DNA from: Brooklawnia cerclae
Lineage (GTDB): Bacteria > Actinomycetota > Actinomycetes > Propionibacteriales > Propionibacteriaceae
DNA length: 64,000 nucleotides
Direction: 5' to 3'
NCBI RefSeq assembly: GCF_011758645.1
Contig: NZ_JAAMOZ010000001.1
Span: 744,001 to 808,000 of the forward strand
Under the pieces are notes generated by a model. It saw nothing but the letters and a program-made list of their open reading frames with translations, had not been told where the DNA came from and made no database searches. The position numbers and the translations under genes are program-made. Below are positions 33,434 to 46,152 of the stretch, one piece after another (the first letter of the stretch is position 1; each line of letters starts with the position of its first letter).

Positions 33434-35937
33434 GGGTCCCGATGTCATGGCTGCGCGACCTGGTCGACCTGCCCCAGGGCGTGACGACGGGTGCGGTCGC
33501 CGGGGCGCTGACCCGGGCGGGTCTCCAGGTGGAGCACATCGAGCCCATGGGCAACGAGGTGAGCGGGCCTGTCGTCGTGGGACGCGTCCTCGAGTTCGTC
33601 GAGGAGCCGCAGCGCAACGGCAAGACCATCCGTTGGTGCCAGGTGGATGTCGGTGAGGACGTCCCGCGCGGCATCGTGTGCGGGGCGCTCAACTTCGCGG
33701 TGGGCGACTTCGTCATCGTCGCGCTGCCCGGATCGGTGCTGCCCGGTGGGTTCGCGATCTCGGCCCGCAAGACCTACGGGCACATCTCCGACGGCATGAT
33801 CTGTGCCGAGGACGAACTCGGGCTGGGCACCGATCACGCGGGCATCATCGTCCTGCCCCCGCTCGTCGACGGCCAGCCACCCCGGCCCGGCAGCGATGGG
33901 CTGGACGTGCTGCAGGCCCGTGACGAGGTGCTGGAGATCGACGTCACCCCCGATGTGGGCTATTGCCTGTCGATGCGCGGGATGGCGCGCGAGGCCGCGC
34001 AGGCGTTCGACGTGACCTTCCCCGATCCCTACGGGGCACAGGCGATCCGTCCGGCCGAGGGCGGCTATCCGGTGAGGCTCGAGTCGGACGCGTGCAGCCT
34101 GTTCGTCGCGCTGCGCGTGGACGGTCTGGATCCCGGTGCACCGACGCCGGTCTGGATGTCGCACCGGCTGGCGGCGGCGGGCATGCGATCGATCAGCCTG
34201 GCGGTCGACGTCACCAACTACGTGATGCTGGAGGCCGGACAGCCCCTGCACGCCTACGACGCCGACCAGCTGCGGGGCGCGATCGTCGTCCGCAAGGCCG
34301 TCGAGGGGGAACATCTCGTCACGCTGGACGACGTCGATCGAACCCTGTCGCCGGAGGACCTGCTCATCACCGACGACTCCGGCCCCATCGGTCTGGCGGG
34401 CGTCATGGGCGGGCAGACCACAGAGGTCTCCGAGCAGACCCGCAGCGTCGTCCTGGAGGCGGCGCACTTCGATCCGGTGTCGATCGGGCGCACGTTCAGG
34501 CGGCACAAGCTGCCCTCCGAGGCATCCACGCGGTTTGCCCGCGGGGTGGATCCCGCTCTGCCGCTGGCCGCTGCCCGCGCCGCGGCGCGGTTGCTCGTCA
34601 GGCTGGGCGGTGGCGTCCTGCGTGAGGAGCGGACGATCGTCGGCGGTGTACCGGCCATGCCTGCGCAGCGTATTCGCGCCGATCTGCCCGGACGCATCCT
34701 CGGTGCCCCGGTCGGCGAGGAACAGGTGATCGAGGTGCTGCGCGCCTCGGGCGTCCAGGTGACCGGTGACCGTGAGGACGTCGCGGGGGAGTGGCTGCGG
34801 CTGGTGCCCCCCACCTGGCGTTCCGATCTCGTGGACGAGTACGACTACGTCGAAGAGGTGGGACGAAAGCTCGGGTTCGGTGTGATCCGTTCGCGGGTGC
34901 CTCAGGCCCCCGCCGGGCGTGGCTACACGTTCGAGCAGCGGTCGAGGCGCGCCGTCATCCGGGCGATCGCGCAGGCCGGTTTCGTCGAGCTGATCACGTT
35001 GCCGTTCATCGGCACGGAGGAACTCGATCACCTGGGCCTTTCCGGCGACGATCCACGCCGCCGTACCGTCCGCCTGGCCAACCCCCTGGCCGACACCCAG
35101 CCCTTCATGCGCACGACGCTGCTCCCGGGTCTGTTCGCTGCGGTGATGCGCAACACCTCACGTAGCCAGGACGATCTCGCGCTCTTCGAATGCGGGCTGG
35201 TCTTCCACGAGACAGGCCGCGGGGCGGCTTTGATGCCGTCGGTGGCCCAGCGTCCCACGGACGCGGAGATCGCCGCGGTCACCGGGAACCTGCCCGACCA
35301 GCCGCGGATGCTCGCCGGGGTGCTGACCGGGAACTGGACGCCCGCGGGGTGGCAGGGGTCGGCCGTCAGGGCCGACTGGCGCCATGCGGTGCATCTGGCG
35401 GAGACGGCTGCCGCGACCCTGGGCGTCCGGCTGTCGCGCCGGGCGGCCCAGCACACGCCGTGGCACCCGGGACGCTGCGCCGAGCTTGTCGTCGGCACCG
35501 GCGACGGCGAGGTCGTGCTGGGGTGGGCCGGGGAACTGCATCCGAACGTGGTGAAGGCCTACGACCTGCCCGCTCGCGCGTGTGCGGTCGAACTCGACCT
35601 GGACGCGCTCATCGCCGCCGCGCCTCGCGGTGGCGAGGTGTCACCGGTGTCGCCGTTCCCGTTGACCAAGGAGGACGTCGCGCTGATCGTGGACGCCGAC
35701 GTGCCCGCGTCCGAGGTGGAAAGGGCGCTGGTCGATGGTGCGGGCGAGCTCCTGGAGTCGATCCGGCTGTTCGACGTCTACACCGGGGCGCAGGCCGGCG
35801 AGGGCAAGAAGTCGCTGGCGTTCGCGCTCGGCTTCCGTGCCCCCGACCGCACGCTCACCGAGAAAGAGGCGGTGGCCGCGCTCCAGGCCGCGGTCACGCG
35901 GGCCGGGGAGGTCTGCGGGGCCGTTCAGCGGGCCTGA
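33430..35937 (+). CDS. pheT: Phenylalanine--tRNA ligase beta subunit
   Basis: PheT binds and edits tRNA-Phe. The 835-residue protein has the N-terminal OB fold ([14 protein letters not shown]), B3/B4 editing domain, B5 domain ([13 protein letters not shown]), the catalytic-like domain ([17 protein letters not shown]) and a C-terminal anticodon-binding FDX-ACB domain ([15 protein letters not shown]). Its ATG overlaps the pheS TGA (ATGA), so the subunits are coupled. Confidence 0.96.
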   Translation: MRVPMSWLRDLVDLPQGVTTGAVAGALTRAGLQVEHIEPMGNEVSGPVVVGRVLEFVEEPQRNGKTIRWCQVDVGEDVPRGIVCGALNFAVGDFVIVALPGSVLPGGFAISARKTYGHISDGMICAEDELGLGTDHAGIIVLPPLVDGQPPRPGSDGLDVLQARDEVLEIDVTPDVGYCLSMRGMAREAAQAFDVTFPDPYGAQAIRPAEGGYPVRLESDACSLFVALRVDGLDPGAPTPVWMSHRLAAAGMRSISLAVDVTNYVMLEAGQPLHAYDADQLRGAIVVRKAVEGEHLVTLDDVDRTLSPEDLLITDDSGPIGLAGVMGGQTTEVSEQTRSVVLEAAHFDPVSIGRTFRRHKLPSEASTRFARGVDPALPLAAARAAARLLVRLGGGVLREERTIVGGVPAMPAQRIRADLPGRILGAPVGEEQVIEVLRASGVQVTGDREDVAGEWLRLVPPTWRSDLVDEYDYVEEVGRKLGFGVIRSRVPQAPAGRGYTFEQRSRRAVIRAIAQAGFVELITLPFIGTEELDHLGLSGDDPRRRTVRLANPLADTQPFMRTTLLPGLFAAVMRNTSRSQDDLALFECGLVFHETGRGAALMPSVAQRPTDAEIAAVTGNLPDQPRMLAGVLTGNWTPAGWQGSAVRADWRHAVHLAETAAATLGVRLSRRAAQHTPWHPGRCAELVVGTGDGEVVLGWAGELHPNVVKAYDLPARACAVELDLDALIAAAPRGGEVSPVSPFPLTKEDVALIVDADVPASEVERALVDGAGELLESIRLFDVYTGAQAGEGKKSLAFALGFRAPDRTLTEKEAVAALQAAVTRAGEVCGAVQRA

Positions 35938-35968
35938 TCGTCGGAGCGCTGCCGAGCTGTCCTGTCGA

Positions 35969-36302
35969 CAGGCTCGAGGGGCACCTTTCGACAAGCTCAA
36001 GGAGCATTCACCACACGCTCGTTGAGCTTGTCGAAACGAGTTCCTTCGCGCTTTCGGCAGGTTCGAGGGGCACCTTTCGACAGGCTCAAGGGGCATTCAC
36101 CACACGCTCGTTGAGCTTGTCGAAACGAGTTTCTTCGTGCTTTCGGCAGGTTCGAGGGGCACCTTTCGACAGGCTCAAGGGGCATTCACCACACGCTCGT
36201 TGAGCTTGTCGAAACGAGTTTCCTCGTGCTTTCGACAAGCTCAAGGAGCACCTTTCGACAGGCTCAAGGACCGGTGGTTGAGCTTGTCGAAAGCACTGCC
36301 CC
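35969..36302. repeat. 89-bp tandem repeats made of TTGAGCTTGTCGAAA palindromes
   Basis: A unit with CATTCACCACACGCTCG starts at 36005, 36094 and 36183, an exact 89-base period, with few differences between copies. A partial fourth copy runs to about 36302. Each unit carries TTTCGACAGGCTCAAG and the inverted TTGAGCTTGTCGAAA, the dispersed palindrome found in many high-GC actinobacteria. The array lies between the 3' ends of pheT and the convergent aminotransferase gene, so it could act as a bidirectional terminator. There are no spacers of CRISPR type. Confidence 0.88.
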
Positions 36303-36326
36303 TACCGACGCACGCGCATCGTGGCC

Positions 36327-37544
36327 TCAGCGCACCCTCGTCTCGTCGCAGTACTCGGCGATCCCGCCGATCGCCTCGCGCAGCACCTTCTCCTCGGGCA
36401 GGGCGACGAGGCGGAAATGGTCGGGGTCGGGCCAGTTGAACCCGCGTCCGTGGCTGACGAGGATCTTCTTGCTCTGGAGCAGGCCGAGTGCCCAGTCCTC
36501 GTCGTCGGCGATCGGGAAGACCTCCGGGTCGAGGCGTGGGAAGAGGTAGAGGGCACCGCGTGCCGGCTGACAGCTGACGCCCTCGATCTCGTTGAGCAGG
36601 TCGTGGGCCAGCGAGAGCTGGTCGTGGAATCGTCCACCGGGCCTCACCAGGTCGTCGATCGACTGGTATCCGCCGAGCGCGGTCTGGATCGCGTGCTGGG
36701 CGGGCACGTTGGCGCACATACGCATGTTCGCGAGCAGTTGCAGGCCCTCCAGCAGGTTCTCCGCCTGTTCCAGCGGGCCCGTGGCCACGAGCCATCCTGA
36801 TCGCCAGCCGCACGCGCGGTAGGCCTTCGAAAGCCCGGAGAACGTGAAGCACAGAGTGTCCGGGTCGGTGAGGGTCGCCATGGGCAGGTGCTCGCCCTCG
36901 TAGACGATCTTGGAGTAGATCTCGTCCGCGCACACGATCAGGTCGTGGGTGCGTGCGAGGTCGGCGATGCCCTGCAGCACCTCGCGGCTGTACACGGCGC
37001 CGGTCGGGTTGTTGGGGTTGATCACGACGATCGCCCTCGTCTTGCTCGTGATCTTGGAGGCGATGTCGTCCAGATCGGGGATCCATCCGTTCTGCTCATC
37101 GCACAGGTAGTGCACGGGCACTCCGCCCGTGAGGGTCGCCAGAGCGGTCCAAAGTGGGTAGTCGGGCGCCGGGATGAGGATCTCGTCGTCGTAGTTGACG
37201 AGGGCTTGGAGCAGCATCGAGATCAACTCGCTCACCCCGTTGCCGATGAGCACCTGCGGCACGTCCACGTCGAGCCCGAACGTCTGGTAATAGTTCGCGA
37301 CCGCGGTGCGCGCGCTGTAGATGCCGCGGGCGTCCGCGTAGCCGTCGGACTCGGCCAGATGTGCCACCACGCTACGGACCATGGTCTCCGGAGCGGAGAA
37401 GCCGAACGGGGCGAGGTTGCCGATGTTGAGGTGCAGGATGCGTTCCCCTGCGGCCTCCATGCGCTGGGCCTCGACCATGTTGCGTCCACGTACGTCGTAG
37501 TGCACTCCCTGAAGCCGGCTCGCTTGGCTGAATCGCGTCGCCAT
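36327..37544 (-). CDS. Pyridoxal-phosphate aminotransferase, class I/II
   Basis: The 405-residue protein is of the fold type I AlaA/AspC group. Visible features: NIGNLAPFGF near the start, YSARTAVANYYQ, PDYPLW, the Asn of NPNNPTGAVYS, the Asp of CADEIYSK, and the Schiff-base Lys in FSGLSKAYRACGWRSGW (Lys240), with the Arg of FRLVALPEE near the end. The pattern is closest to glutamate-pyruvate aminotransferases, but the amino donor is not certain. The ATG at 37544 has AAGGGA nine bases upstream. It is divergent from the tetR gene. Confidence 0.88.
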   Translation of the reverse strand: MATRFSQASRLQGVHYDVRGRNMVEAQRMEAAGERILHLNIGNLAPFGFSAPETMVRSVVAHLAESDGYADARGIYSARTAVANYYQTFGLDVDVPQVLIGNGVSELISMLLQALVNYDDEILIPAPDYPLWTALATLTGGVPVHYLCDEQNGWIPDLDDIASKITSKTRAIVVINPNNPTGAVYSREVLQGIADLARTHDLIVCADEIYSKIVYEGEHLPMATLTDPDTLCFTFSGLSKAYRACGWRSGWLVATGPLEQAENLLEGLQLLANMRMCANVPAQHAIQTALGGYQSIDDLVRPGGRFHDQLSLAHDLLNEIEGVSCQPARGALYLFPRLDPEVFPIADDEDWALGLLQSKKILVSHGRGFNWPDPDHFRLVALPEEKVLREAIGGIAEYCDETRVR

Positions 37545-37601
37545 CGTCACTTGTCCCTTCTCCCCGCGCGGGGTCGTTCCAAGAGTACTGACCTCGCGCG
37601 C

Positions 37602-37607
37602 TAGGGT
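37602..37607 (+). promoter_or_regulatory. Leaderless-type -10 box upstream of tetR gene
   Basis: TAGGGT at 37602-37607 ends 6 bases before the GTG of an 18-codon frame (37614), the same geometry as the other leaderless promoters of this window. Confidence 0.5.
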
Positions 37608-37613
37608 CGCATC

Positions 37614-37670
37614 GTGGAAATCGGCGTTCGGCGTGGTCCGCTGGCTCGAGGTGTCGCGCCGTGGCGGTGA
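37614..37670 (+). CDS. Candidate short upstream ORF before tetR gene
   Basis: An 18-codon GTG frame (VEIGVRRGPLARGVAPWR) follows the TAGGGT box by 6 bases and ends at a TGA that overlaps the start region of the TetR gene (GTG 37661). Translation of the regulator could therefore depend on the short frame. No homology can be judged at this length. Confidence 0.4.
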   Translation: MEIGVRRGPLARGVAPWR

Positions 37671-38224
37671 ATCGGGAGCTCATCGTCGGTGCCGCGCTGG
37701 GGATCCTCGACGAGTTCGGGCTCGCCGACATGTCCATGCGGCGCATCGGCGACGCACTCGGCGTTCAGGCGGCGACGATCTATTGGCACATCCCCAACAA
37801 ACAGGCGCTGCTGGCCGGCGTGTCGGACGCCATCCTCGCCGATGTTCCCGTCCCGGTCACCGACCAGCCGCTCGCGGCCGGGCTGGACGCGTGGGCGCGA
37901 AGCCTGCGATCGGTGCTGCTCGGGCACAGGGACGCCGCCGAGGTCGTCGCCGCGACGCTGGCGGTCGGACTGGGGGAGCGGGTGCCGGACGAGGGCTGTG
38001 TCGCCGCTCTTCGCCGCGCGGGGTGGGACGAGGTCCGTGCCCGCCAGGCGGCGCGGGCGGCGCTCCACTTCGTCCTCGGGCATGTCACGCAGGAGCAGAC
38101 GCGCCGCAACCTGGTCGATTTCGGTGTGCTCAAGTCCCCGATCGATGTGCTGGACGACGAGGGCTTCACGGTGGGGCTGGACATCGTCGTGCGGGGCATC
38201 GCCGGTTGGTCGCCGCAGGCGTGA
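37661..38224 (+). CDS. TetR/AcrR family transcriptional regulator
   Basis: This 187-residue repressor-type protein has an N-terminal helix-turn-helix (MRRIGDALGVQAATIYWHIPNKQALL, residues about 26-52) and a helical ligand domain with the TetR-class C-terminal pattern (GLDIVVRGIAG). Its target and inducer are unknown; the divergent aminotransferase and the unlinked genes nearby give no clear lead. The GTG at 37661 is 47 bases into the transcript predicted from the upstream -10 box. Confidence 0.85.
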   Translation: MAVNRELIVGAALGILDEFGLADMSMRRIGDALGVQAATIYWHIPNKQALLAGVSDAILADVPVPVTDQPLAAGLDAWARSLRSVLLGHRDAAEVVAATLAVGLGERVPDEGCVAALRRAGWDEVRARQAARAALHFVLGHVTQEQTRRNLVDFGVLKSPIDVLDDEGFTVGLDIVVRGIAGWSPQA

Positions 38225-38354
38225 CCAGACCTCCCGGAACTGGCCGATCGCACCGTGGAGACAGAGGTCTCTCCTTGTCGCGCGAGCTGGCCGGCGGAAT
38301 CGCGGAAGTTCTGTCACGTGATCGCGGAGCCCAGCGAATCCCGGTGACAAGACT

Positions 38355-38388
38355 TGCATAACTATTCCTAAGGCGGCATAGTTATGCC
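38355..38388 (+). promoter_or_regulatory. Probable ArgR operator at argC start
   Basis: Two inverted segments, GCATAACTAT (38356-38365) and ATAGTTATGC (38378-38387), flank a 12-base centre and end one base before the argC ATG. A/T-rich half-sites of this form resemble ARG boxes, and argR is in the same cluster. The arrangement would block argC transcription or translation. Confidence 0.55.
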
Positions 38389-39417
38389 ATGACTTTCTCC
38401 ATAGCGGTCGCGGGATGCACCGGTTACGCGGGCGGCGAGGTGCTGCGCCTGCTGCTCGGTCACCCCGAGGTCAGCATCGGGGCGCTCACCGCGGGCTCGA
38501 ACGCGGGCAGCCGCCTCGGGGCTCATCACCAGAACCTGATTCCCCTTGCCGACCGTGAGGTGCTCGACACCACACCGCAAAACCTGGCGGGCCACGACGT
38601 CGTCTTCCTGGCGTTGCCCCACGGTGCGTCCGCCGTGGTCGCGGCCCAGTTGGGGGACGACACCCTGGTGATCGACTGCGGCGCCGACTTCCGGCTCAGC
38701 GACCCCGAACAGTGGAAGAAGTTCTACGGCACCGAGCACGCGGGCACCTGGCCCTACGGGCTGCCCGAGCTTCCCGGCCAACGCGAGGTGCTGTCGTCGA
38801 CGCGGCGTATCGCCGTCCCCGGCTGCTACCCGACGACAGCCACGCTGTCGCTGCTCCCGGCTCTCGTGCACGGCCTCATCGACGGCCACGATGTGACCGT
38901 GGCGGCGGCTTCGGGCACCTCGGGGGCGGGCAAGGGACTCAAGCCGCACCTGCTCGGCACGGAGTTGTTCAACTCGATGAGCGCTTACGGCGTCGGGGGT
39001 GGCCATCGGCACGTGCCCGAGATCCTGCAGAACCTGGCGCGGCTGGGTGCCGTCGACCCCTCGGTCAGCTTCACGCCCATGCTGGCTCCCATGTCCCGCG
39101 GCATCCTCGCCGTGTGCACGGCCCCGATCGGTGACCACACACCGGACGAGGTGCAGCAGGCGTACGCCGACACCTATCGGGACGAGCCGTTCTGCACCAC
39201 GCTCCCGCAGGGCTCGTGGCCCGCTTCCAAGTCGGTGCTCGGTGGAAACGGCTTTCTGGTGCAGGCGACCGTCGACGAGGCGGCCGGCCGCCTCGTGGCC
39301 GTCGGCACCCTCGACAACCTCACCAAGGGCACCGCCGGTGGTGCCATCCAGTCCATGAACCTGGCGCTCGGCCTTCCCGAGACGACCGGTCTGACAGCAA
39401 TCGGAGTTGCACCGTGA
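38389..39417 (+). CDS. argC: N-acetyl-gamma-glutamyl-phosphate reductase
   Basis: ArgC reduces N-acetylglutamyl phosphate to the semialdehyde with NADPH, the third step of arginine synthesis. The 342-residue protein has the Rossmann [14 protein letters not shown] start, the thioester Cys146 in [13 protein letters not shown], a GTSGAGK loop and HRHVPEI. It is the first gene of argCJBD-argR-argH and is coupled to argJ by a 4-base overlap. Confidence 0.96.
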   Translation: MTFSIAVAGCTGYAGGEVLRLLLGHPEVSIGALTAGSNAGSRLGAHHQNLIPLADREVLDTTPQNLAGHDVVFLALPHGASAVVAAQLGDDTLVIDCGADFRLSDPEQWKKFYGTEHAGTWPYGLPELPGQREVLSSTRRIAVPGCYPTTATLSLLPALVHGLIDGHDVTVAAASGTSGAGKGLKPHLLGTELFNSMSAYGVGGGHRHVPEILQNLARLGAVDPSVSFTPMLAPMSRGILAVCTAPIGDHTPDEVQQAYADTYRDEPFCTTLPQGSWPASKSVLGGNGFLVQATVDEAAGRLVAVGTLDNLTKGTAGGAIQSMNLALGLPETTGLTAIGVAP

Positions 39418-40565
39418 CCATTACCGCTCCCAAGGGGTTCCTCGCAGCCGGCGTCGCCGCCGGCATCAAGGCCAGCGGAAACAAGGATCTCGCCCTGGTC
39501 GTGAACCAGGGCCCGAGCCAGGCCGTGGCGGGGGTCTTCACGTCCAATCGTGTCTTCGCGGCTCCGGTGGGGCTGTCGCGCGAGGCGCTGAGGGACGGGA
39601 CGCTGCGAGCCGTCGTCCTCAACTCGGGAGGGGCCAACGCCTGCACCGGGAAGCCCGGGTACGAGGATGCCGTGGCGACCGCGCAGGCCGTGGCGGCGGC
39701 GGCCGGATGCGCGCCGGGCGATGTCGCCGTCTGTTCCACCGGTCTGATCGGCGTCCGGCTGCCCATGGACGCGGTGCTGAACGGTGTCGCGCAGGCCGCG
39801 AGCCAGCTCTCCGCCGAGGGCGGGGACGATGCCGCGGAGGCGATCCGCACCACCGACACCCATGCCAAGCAAGCGGTGTCCCTCGGCGACGGCTACGCGA
39901 TCGGCGGTATGGCGAAGGGTGCGGGCATGCTGGCCCCGGCGCTCGCGACGATGCTCGTGGTGATCACCACCGACGCGGTGATCGAGTCCGCCGACCTCGA
40001 TGCCGCCCTGCGCACGGCCACCGGCCTCACCTTCGACCGCATCGATTCCGACGGTTGCATGTCGACCAACGACACCGTGCTGTGCCTGGCGAGCGGCGCC
40101 TCGGGCGTGGCTCCCGACCTCGGCCAGTTCACGACGCGGCTGACGCAGGTCTGCTGGGATCTGGCTCGCCAGCTCATCGGGGACGCGGAGGGCGCTTCCC
40201 ACGACATCGCGATCGAGATCGTGGGCGCGGCATCCGAGGACGATGCCCTCGAGGTGGCACGGTCGATCGGCCGCAACAACCTGTTCAAGTGCGCGATCTT
40301 CGGCAACGACCCCAACTGGGGACGTGTGCTGTCGGCGATCGGGGTGACGAACGCGGCCTTCGAACCCGAGAACATCGACGTCACGATCAACGGGGTCCAG
40401 ATCTGCCGCGGCGGCGGTATCGGTGAGGACCGCAGCCTTGTCGACTTGGCCCCGCGGGAATGCCATGTGCTCGTCGACCTGCATGCCGGTGCCGCGGCTG
40501 CCACGATCTGGACGAACGATCTCACCTATGACTACGTCAAGGAGAATGCGGAGTACTCGTCATGA
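39414..40565 (+). CDS. argJ: Bifunctional ornithine acetyltransferase/N-acetylglutamate synthase
   Basis: ArgJ recycles the acetyl group from N-acetylornithine to glutamate, making the pathway cyclic. The 383-residue proenzyme self-cleaves before the nucleophile Thr179 (PALATMLVV; the usual loop KGSGMIAPNMATML reads [14 protein letters not shown] here). The N-terminal [11 protein letters not shown], the ICxGGG segment (QICRGGG) and [10 protein letters not shown] are also diagnostic. The GTG overlaps the argC stop. Having argJ rather than argE shows the recycling form of the pathway. Confidence 0.95.
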   Translation: MTITAPKGFLAAGVAAGIKASGNKDLALVVNQGPSQAVAGVFTSNRVFAAPVGLSREALRDGTLRAVVLNSGGANACTGKPGYEDAVATAQAVAAAAGCAPGDVAVCSTGLIGVRLPMDAVLNGVAQAASQLSAEGGDDAAEAIRTTDTHAKQAVSLGDGYAIGGMAKGAGMLAPALATMLVVITTDAVIESADLDAALRTATGLTFDRIDSDGCMSTNDTVLCLASGASGVAPDLGQFTTRLTQVCWDLARQLIGDAEGASHDIAIEIVGAASEDDALEVARSIGRNNLFKCAIFGNDPNWGRVLSAIGVTNAAFEPENIDVTINGVQICRGGGIGEDRSLVDLAPRECHVLVDLHAGAAAATIWTNDLTYDYVKENAEYSS

Positions 40566-40593
40566 ACGGTCGGTCGATCCCCGGGAGCTGGTC

Positions 40594-41511
40594 ATGATGG
40601 CGGTCCAACGGGAGCTGGACGAGAAGACGCTCGTCGCCAAGGCCGGCGTGCTCATCGAGGCGCTGCCCTGGCTGATGCAGTACGCGGGCAAGACGGTGGT
40701 CATCAAGTACGGCGGCAACGCCATGATCGACGAGGACCTCAAGCGGGCGTTCGCCCAGGACATCGTCTTCCTGCGCCGCTGCGGCGTGCGGCCGGTCGTC
40801 GTCCACGGCGGCGGGCCCCAGATCAACGCGATGCTGAAGCGGCTGAACATCACCTCGGAGTTCCGTGGTGGCCTGCGGGTGACCTCTCCCGAGGCCATGG
40901 ACGTCGTCCGCATGGTTCTGGTGGGGCAGGTGGGCCGCGACCTGGTCAACCTCATCAACCAGTACGCGCCCTTCGCGGTCGGACTGTCGGGTGAGGACGC
41001 GAACCTGTTCGTCGCCGAGCCGAAGACGATCGAGCTGGACGGCGAGGAGGTGGACCTCGGGCAGGTGGGGGATGTGGCCTCGGTGAACCCGGGAGCCGTT
41101 CTCGACCTGATCGACGCCGGGCGGGTGCCGGTGGTCGCGACGGTGGCGCCGGGGCCGGACGGGTTGGTCTACAACGTGAACGCCGACACCGCGGCCGCGG
41201 CGCTCGCCGTGGCGCTGGGTGCCGAGCGGATGGTCATGCTGACCGACGTCGCCGGCCTCTACGCCGACTGGCCGAACTCGTCCAAGGTCGTCACCCAGAT
41301 CGCGGCGAGCGAGTTGCGCACGATGCTGCCGGGTCTGGAATCGGGGATGCGGCCGAAGATGGAGGCCTGCCTGCGCTCGGTCGAGGGCGGCGTCTCGCGA
41401 GCGACGATCATCGACGGCCGGGTGCGGCACGCGCTGCTGCTGGAGATCTTCACCGACGAGGGCATCGGCACCATGGTGAAGGCGGACGAGGACGGGGACG
41501 AGGAGAACTGA
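40594..41511 (+). CDS. argB: Acetylglutamate kinase
   Basis: ArgB phosphorylates N-acetylglutamate, usually the feedback-controlled step. The 305-residue amino-acid-kinase protein has [20 protein letters not shown] and [12 protein letters not shown], with [12 protein letters not shown] and MLTDVAGLY at the nucleotide site. The start at 40594 follows the argJ stop by 28 bases, with GGGAG upstream. The N-terminal helix is of the arginine-sensitive type. Confidence 0.95.
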   Translation: MMAVQRELDEKTLVAKAGVLIEALPWLMQYAGKTVVIKYGGNAMIDEDLKRAFAQDIVFLRRCGVRPVVVHGGGPQINAMLKRLNITSEFRGGLRVTSPEAMDVVRMVLVGQVGRDLVNLINQYAPFAVGLSGEDANLFVAEPKTIELDGEEVDLGQVGDVASVNPGAVLDLIDAGRVPVVATVAPGPDGLVYNVNADTAAAALAVALGAERMVMLTDVAGLYADWPNSSKVVTQIAASELRTMLPGLESGMRPKMEACLRSVEGGVSRATIIDGRVRHALLLEIFTDEGIGTMVKADEDGDEEN

Positions 41512-41512
41512 G

Positions 41513-42734
41513 ATGACCGGGTCGACAGTACAGCAGACGGTGTCGGTGGACGCACAGGCCGCGTGGCTGGCCCGTTACGAGGCGACGATGATGCACAACT
41601 TCACGCCGACGCGGGTGTTCGTCCGGGGCGCCGGCACCCAGCAGTGGGACGCCGACGGCAAGCAGTACACCGACATGTTCAGCGGCATCGCGGTCGGCGG
41701 GTTGGGCCATGCCCATCCGGCGGTGGTCGAGGCGGTGTCGAAGCAGCTCGCCACCCTGGGGCACATCAGCAACCTGTACGCCTCGCCGCCACAGATCGCC
41801 CTGGCCGAGCGCCTCGCGGGCTTCGCGACCGCAGCCAGCCCCGGGGCGGTGGCGCGGGTGTACTTCGCCAACTCCGGCACCGAGGCCAACGAAGCCGCCT
41901 TCAAGGCGACCCGGCTCACCGGTCGTACCCGGATCGTGGCGATGGACGGGGCCTTCCACGGCCGGACGATGGGAGCGTTGGCGGTCACCTCGACGGCCAA
42001 GTACCGCGTGCCGTTCGAGCCGCTGCCCGGGGAGGTCGTCTTCGTCCCCTACGGCGACCTGGACGCGGTGGCTGCGGCCGTCGACGACAGCACGGCAGCC
42101 GTCGTGCTGGAGACCATCCAGGGCGAGAACGGCGTCGTCGTCCCGCCCGAGGGATTCCTGGCGGGCGTGCGGGAGATCACCTCACGGCATGGGGCCTTGC
42201 TGTGGGTGGACGAGGTGCAGACCGGCATGGGGCGATGCGGCGAGTGGATGACCAGCGTCGCGGACGGGGTGACTCCCGATCTCATCACGCTGGCGAAGGG
42301 CCTGGGCAACGGCGTTCCGATCGGGGCCTGCATCGCTGTGGGCCCGGCAGGTGAGTTCTTCACCCCCGGCAGCCACGGCAGCACCTTCGCGGGCAACCCG
42401 ATCTCCGCGGCGGCGGGGCTCGCTGTGGTGGACACGATCGAGCGTGAGGGCCTGCTGATGCGCGCCCGGGAACTCGGCGATCACCTGTCATCGGTTCTCA
42501 CCGGGCTGGGGCATCCCCTGATCGACCACGTGCGGGGACGCGGCCTTCTGCGTGGTGTCGAGCTGACCGCCGACGTGGCTCCCGCCGTGGCCGACGCGAT
42601 GCTGGACGAGGGCTGGATCATCAACGCACCGCGGCCCTCGGTGCTGCGGCTCGCCCCGCCGCTCGTCATCACCCGCGAGGAACTCGACGCGTTCGCGCAG
42701 GCGCTGGCGAGCGTGCTGAACCGGCAGGTGCGGG

Positions 42735-42742
<8 letters not shown>
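41513..42742 (+). CDS. argD: Acetylornithine aminotransferase
   Basis: ArgD transfers an amino group from glutamate to N-acetylglutamate semialdehyde, and in many bacteria also acts in lysine synthesis. This 409-residue class III PLP enzyme has [18 protein letters not shown], the PLP-binding [10 protein letters not shown] and Lys262 in LAKGLGNG. The start follows the argB stop by one base; the end overlaps argR by 8 bases. Confidence 0.95.
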
Positions 42743-44751
<2,009 letters not shown>

Positions 44752-44826
44752 CGCGACGGTCGTCCCCTGGACATCCGATGGCGTCCCGGTGGACGCACGC
44801 GTTGGGCCGTCACGAGCGCTGGCGGA

Positions 44827-44832
44827 TAACCT
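44827..44832 (+). promoter_or_regulatory. Leaderless promoter of tyrS
   Basis: TAACCT at 44827-44832 ends exactly 6 bases before the tyrS GTG and there is no Shine-Dalgarno between, so the transcript probably begins at the start codon. Confidence 0.6.
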
Positions 44833-44838
44833 GATCGG

Positions 44839-46125
44839 GTGAACGCACTGCTCGACGAACTGACATGGCGTGGCTTCATCGCCCAATCGACCGATGAGGC
44901 GGCTCTGGCCGCGCATCTGGACGAGGGGCCGGTCGCGTCCTATGTCGGCTTCGATCCCACGGCGGCGAGCCTGCACATCGGCCACCTCATGCAGCTCATC
45001 GTCGCCCGGCGCCTCCAGGAGGCGGGCCATCGCCCGGTGTTGCTGGTCGGCGGGGCGACAGGGCTGATCGGCGACCCCAAGCTGACCGGGGAACGCGTCA
45101 TGAACGACGCGGACGTCGTGGCCGGGTGGGCGGAGCGGCTGCGCGGACAGGTGACCCGCTACGTGGACTTCGGGGGATCCAACCCCGCAGTCGTGGTCAA
45201 CAATTACGAGTGGACCTCGAAGCTGTCGACCCTGGAGTTCCTGCGGGACGTCGGCAAGCACTTCTCGGTCAACCGCATGCTTGCGCGCGACGTGGTGGCC
45301 AGACGCCTGGACGACGGCATCAGCTTCACCGAGTTCGCCTACGTGCTGCTGCAGTCGTTGGACTACTGGGAGCTGTTCCGTCGCCACGGGGTGACGCTCC
45401 AGACCGGAGCGCAGGACCAGTGGGGCAACATCACCGCCGGCATCGACTTCATCCGGCGCAAGGAGGGGGCGGTCGTCCACGGGCTGGTGACGCCCCTGCT
45501 GACGAAGGCCGACGGAACGAAGTTCGGTAAGACGGAGACGGGCACGGTCTGGGTCGACCCCGAACTCACCTCCCCCTTCGCGTTCCACCAGTTCTGGCTC
45601 AATGCCGAGGACGCGAAGGTCGTCGACTACCTGAAGATCTTCTCCTGGCGAACCAGGGACGAGATCGCGGAGCTGGACGACCAGACGAGGAACAGACCCC
45701 AGGCGCGTGCCGCTCAGCGAGCGTTGGCCGACGACATCACCGATCTCGTCCACGGGCGGGCCGAGCGGGAATCCGCCGAACTGGCGGGACGTGCGCTGTT
45801 CGGTCGAGGGGAGCTGGCCGCGTTGCCGCCGGGCACGTTGTCGGCGGTGATGGACGAGCTCTCCGCCGCGCCGTTACCGCCGGTCGACGGGCAGCTTCCC
45901 CTGGTCGTCGATGCGATGGCCTCGGCGGGCGTGGTTCCGTCGCGGTCGGCCGCCAGGCGGGCGGTCGAGGAGGGGGGCGCCTACCTGAACAACCGGAAGG
46001 TGGAGCAGGTGGACGCTCGCCTGCACGCCGACGACCTGCTGCAGGGACGCTGGGCTGTGCTCCGGCGTGGACGCAAGACCGTGGGTGCCGTCGACCTCGT
46101 TCCGACCGAATCTGCTTCTGACTAG
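44839..46125 (+). CDS. tyrS: Tyrosine--tRNA ligase
   Basis: This 428-residue class I synthetase charges tRNA-Tyr. Visible features are GFDPTAASLHIGHLMQ (HIGH), the Tyr/ATP pocket LLQSLDYWELF, GAQDQWGNITAGID, and KFGKTETG in the KMSKS position. The C-terminal S4 domain (GVVPSRSAARRAVEEGGAYLNN) binds tRNA. A TAACCT box 6 bases upstream suggests a leaderless mRNA. In M. tuberculosis the TPR gene follows closely, but here the rRNA operon lies between. Confidence 0.96.
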   Translation: MNALLDELTWRGFIAQSTDEAALAAHLDEGPVASYVGFDPTAASLHIGHLMQLIVARRLQEAGHRPVLLVGGATGLIGDPKLTGERVMNDADVVAGWAERLRGQVTRYVDFGGSNPAVVVNNYEWTSKLSTLEFLRDVGKHFSVNRMLARDVVARRLDDGISFTEFAYVLLQSLDYWELFRRHGVTLQTGAQDQWGNITAGIDFIRRKEGAVVHGLVTPLLTKADGTKFGKTETGTVWVDPELTSPFAFHQFWLNAEDAKVVDYLKIFSWRTRDEIAELDDQTRNRPQARAAQRALADDITDLVHGRAERESAELAGRALFGRGELAALPPGTLSAVMDELSAAPLPPVDGQLPLVVDAMASAGVVPSRSAARRAVEEGGAYLNNRKVEQVDARLHADDLLQGRWAVLRRGRKTVGAVDLVPTESASD

Positions 46126-46152
46126 GTTGGACAACGGGTTGCAGATGCCGAT

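Noticed and set aside
35969-36302. Possible CRISPR array
   Set aside because: The 89-bp units are nearly identical throughout, with no unique spacers and no cas genes.
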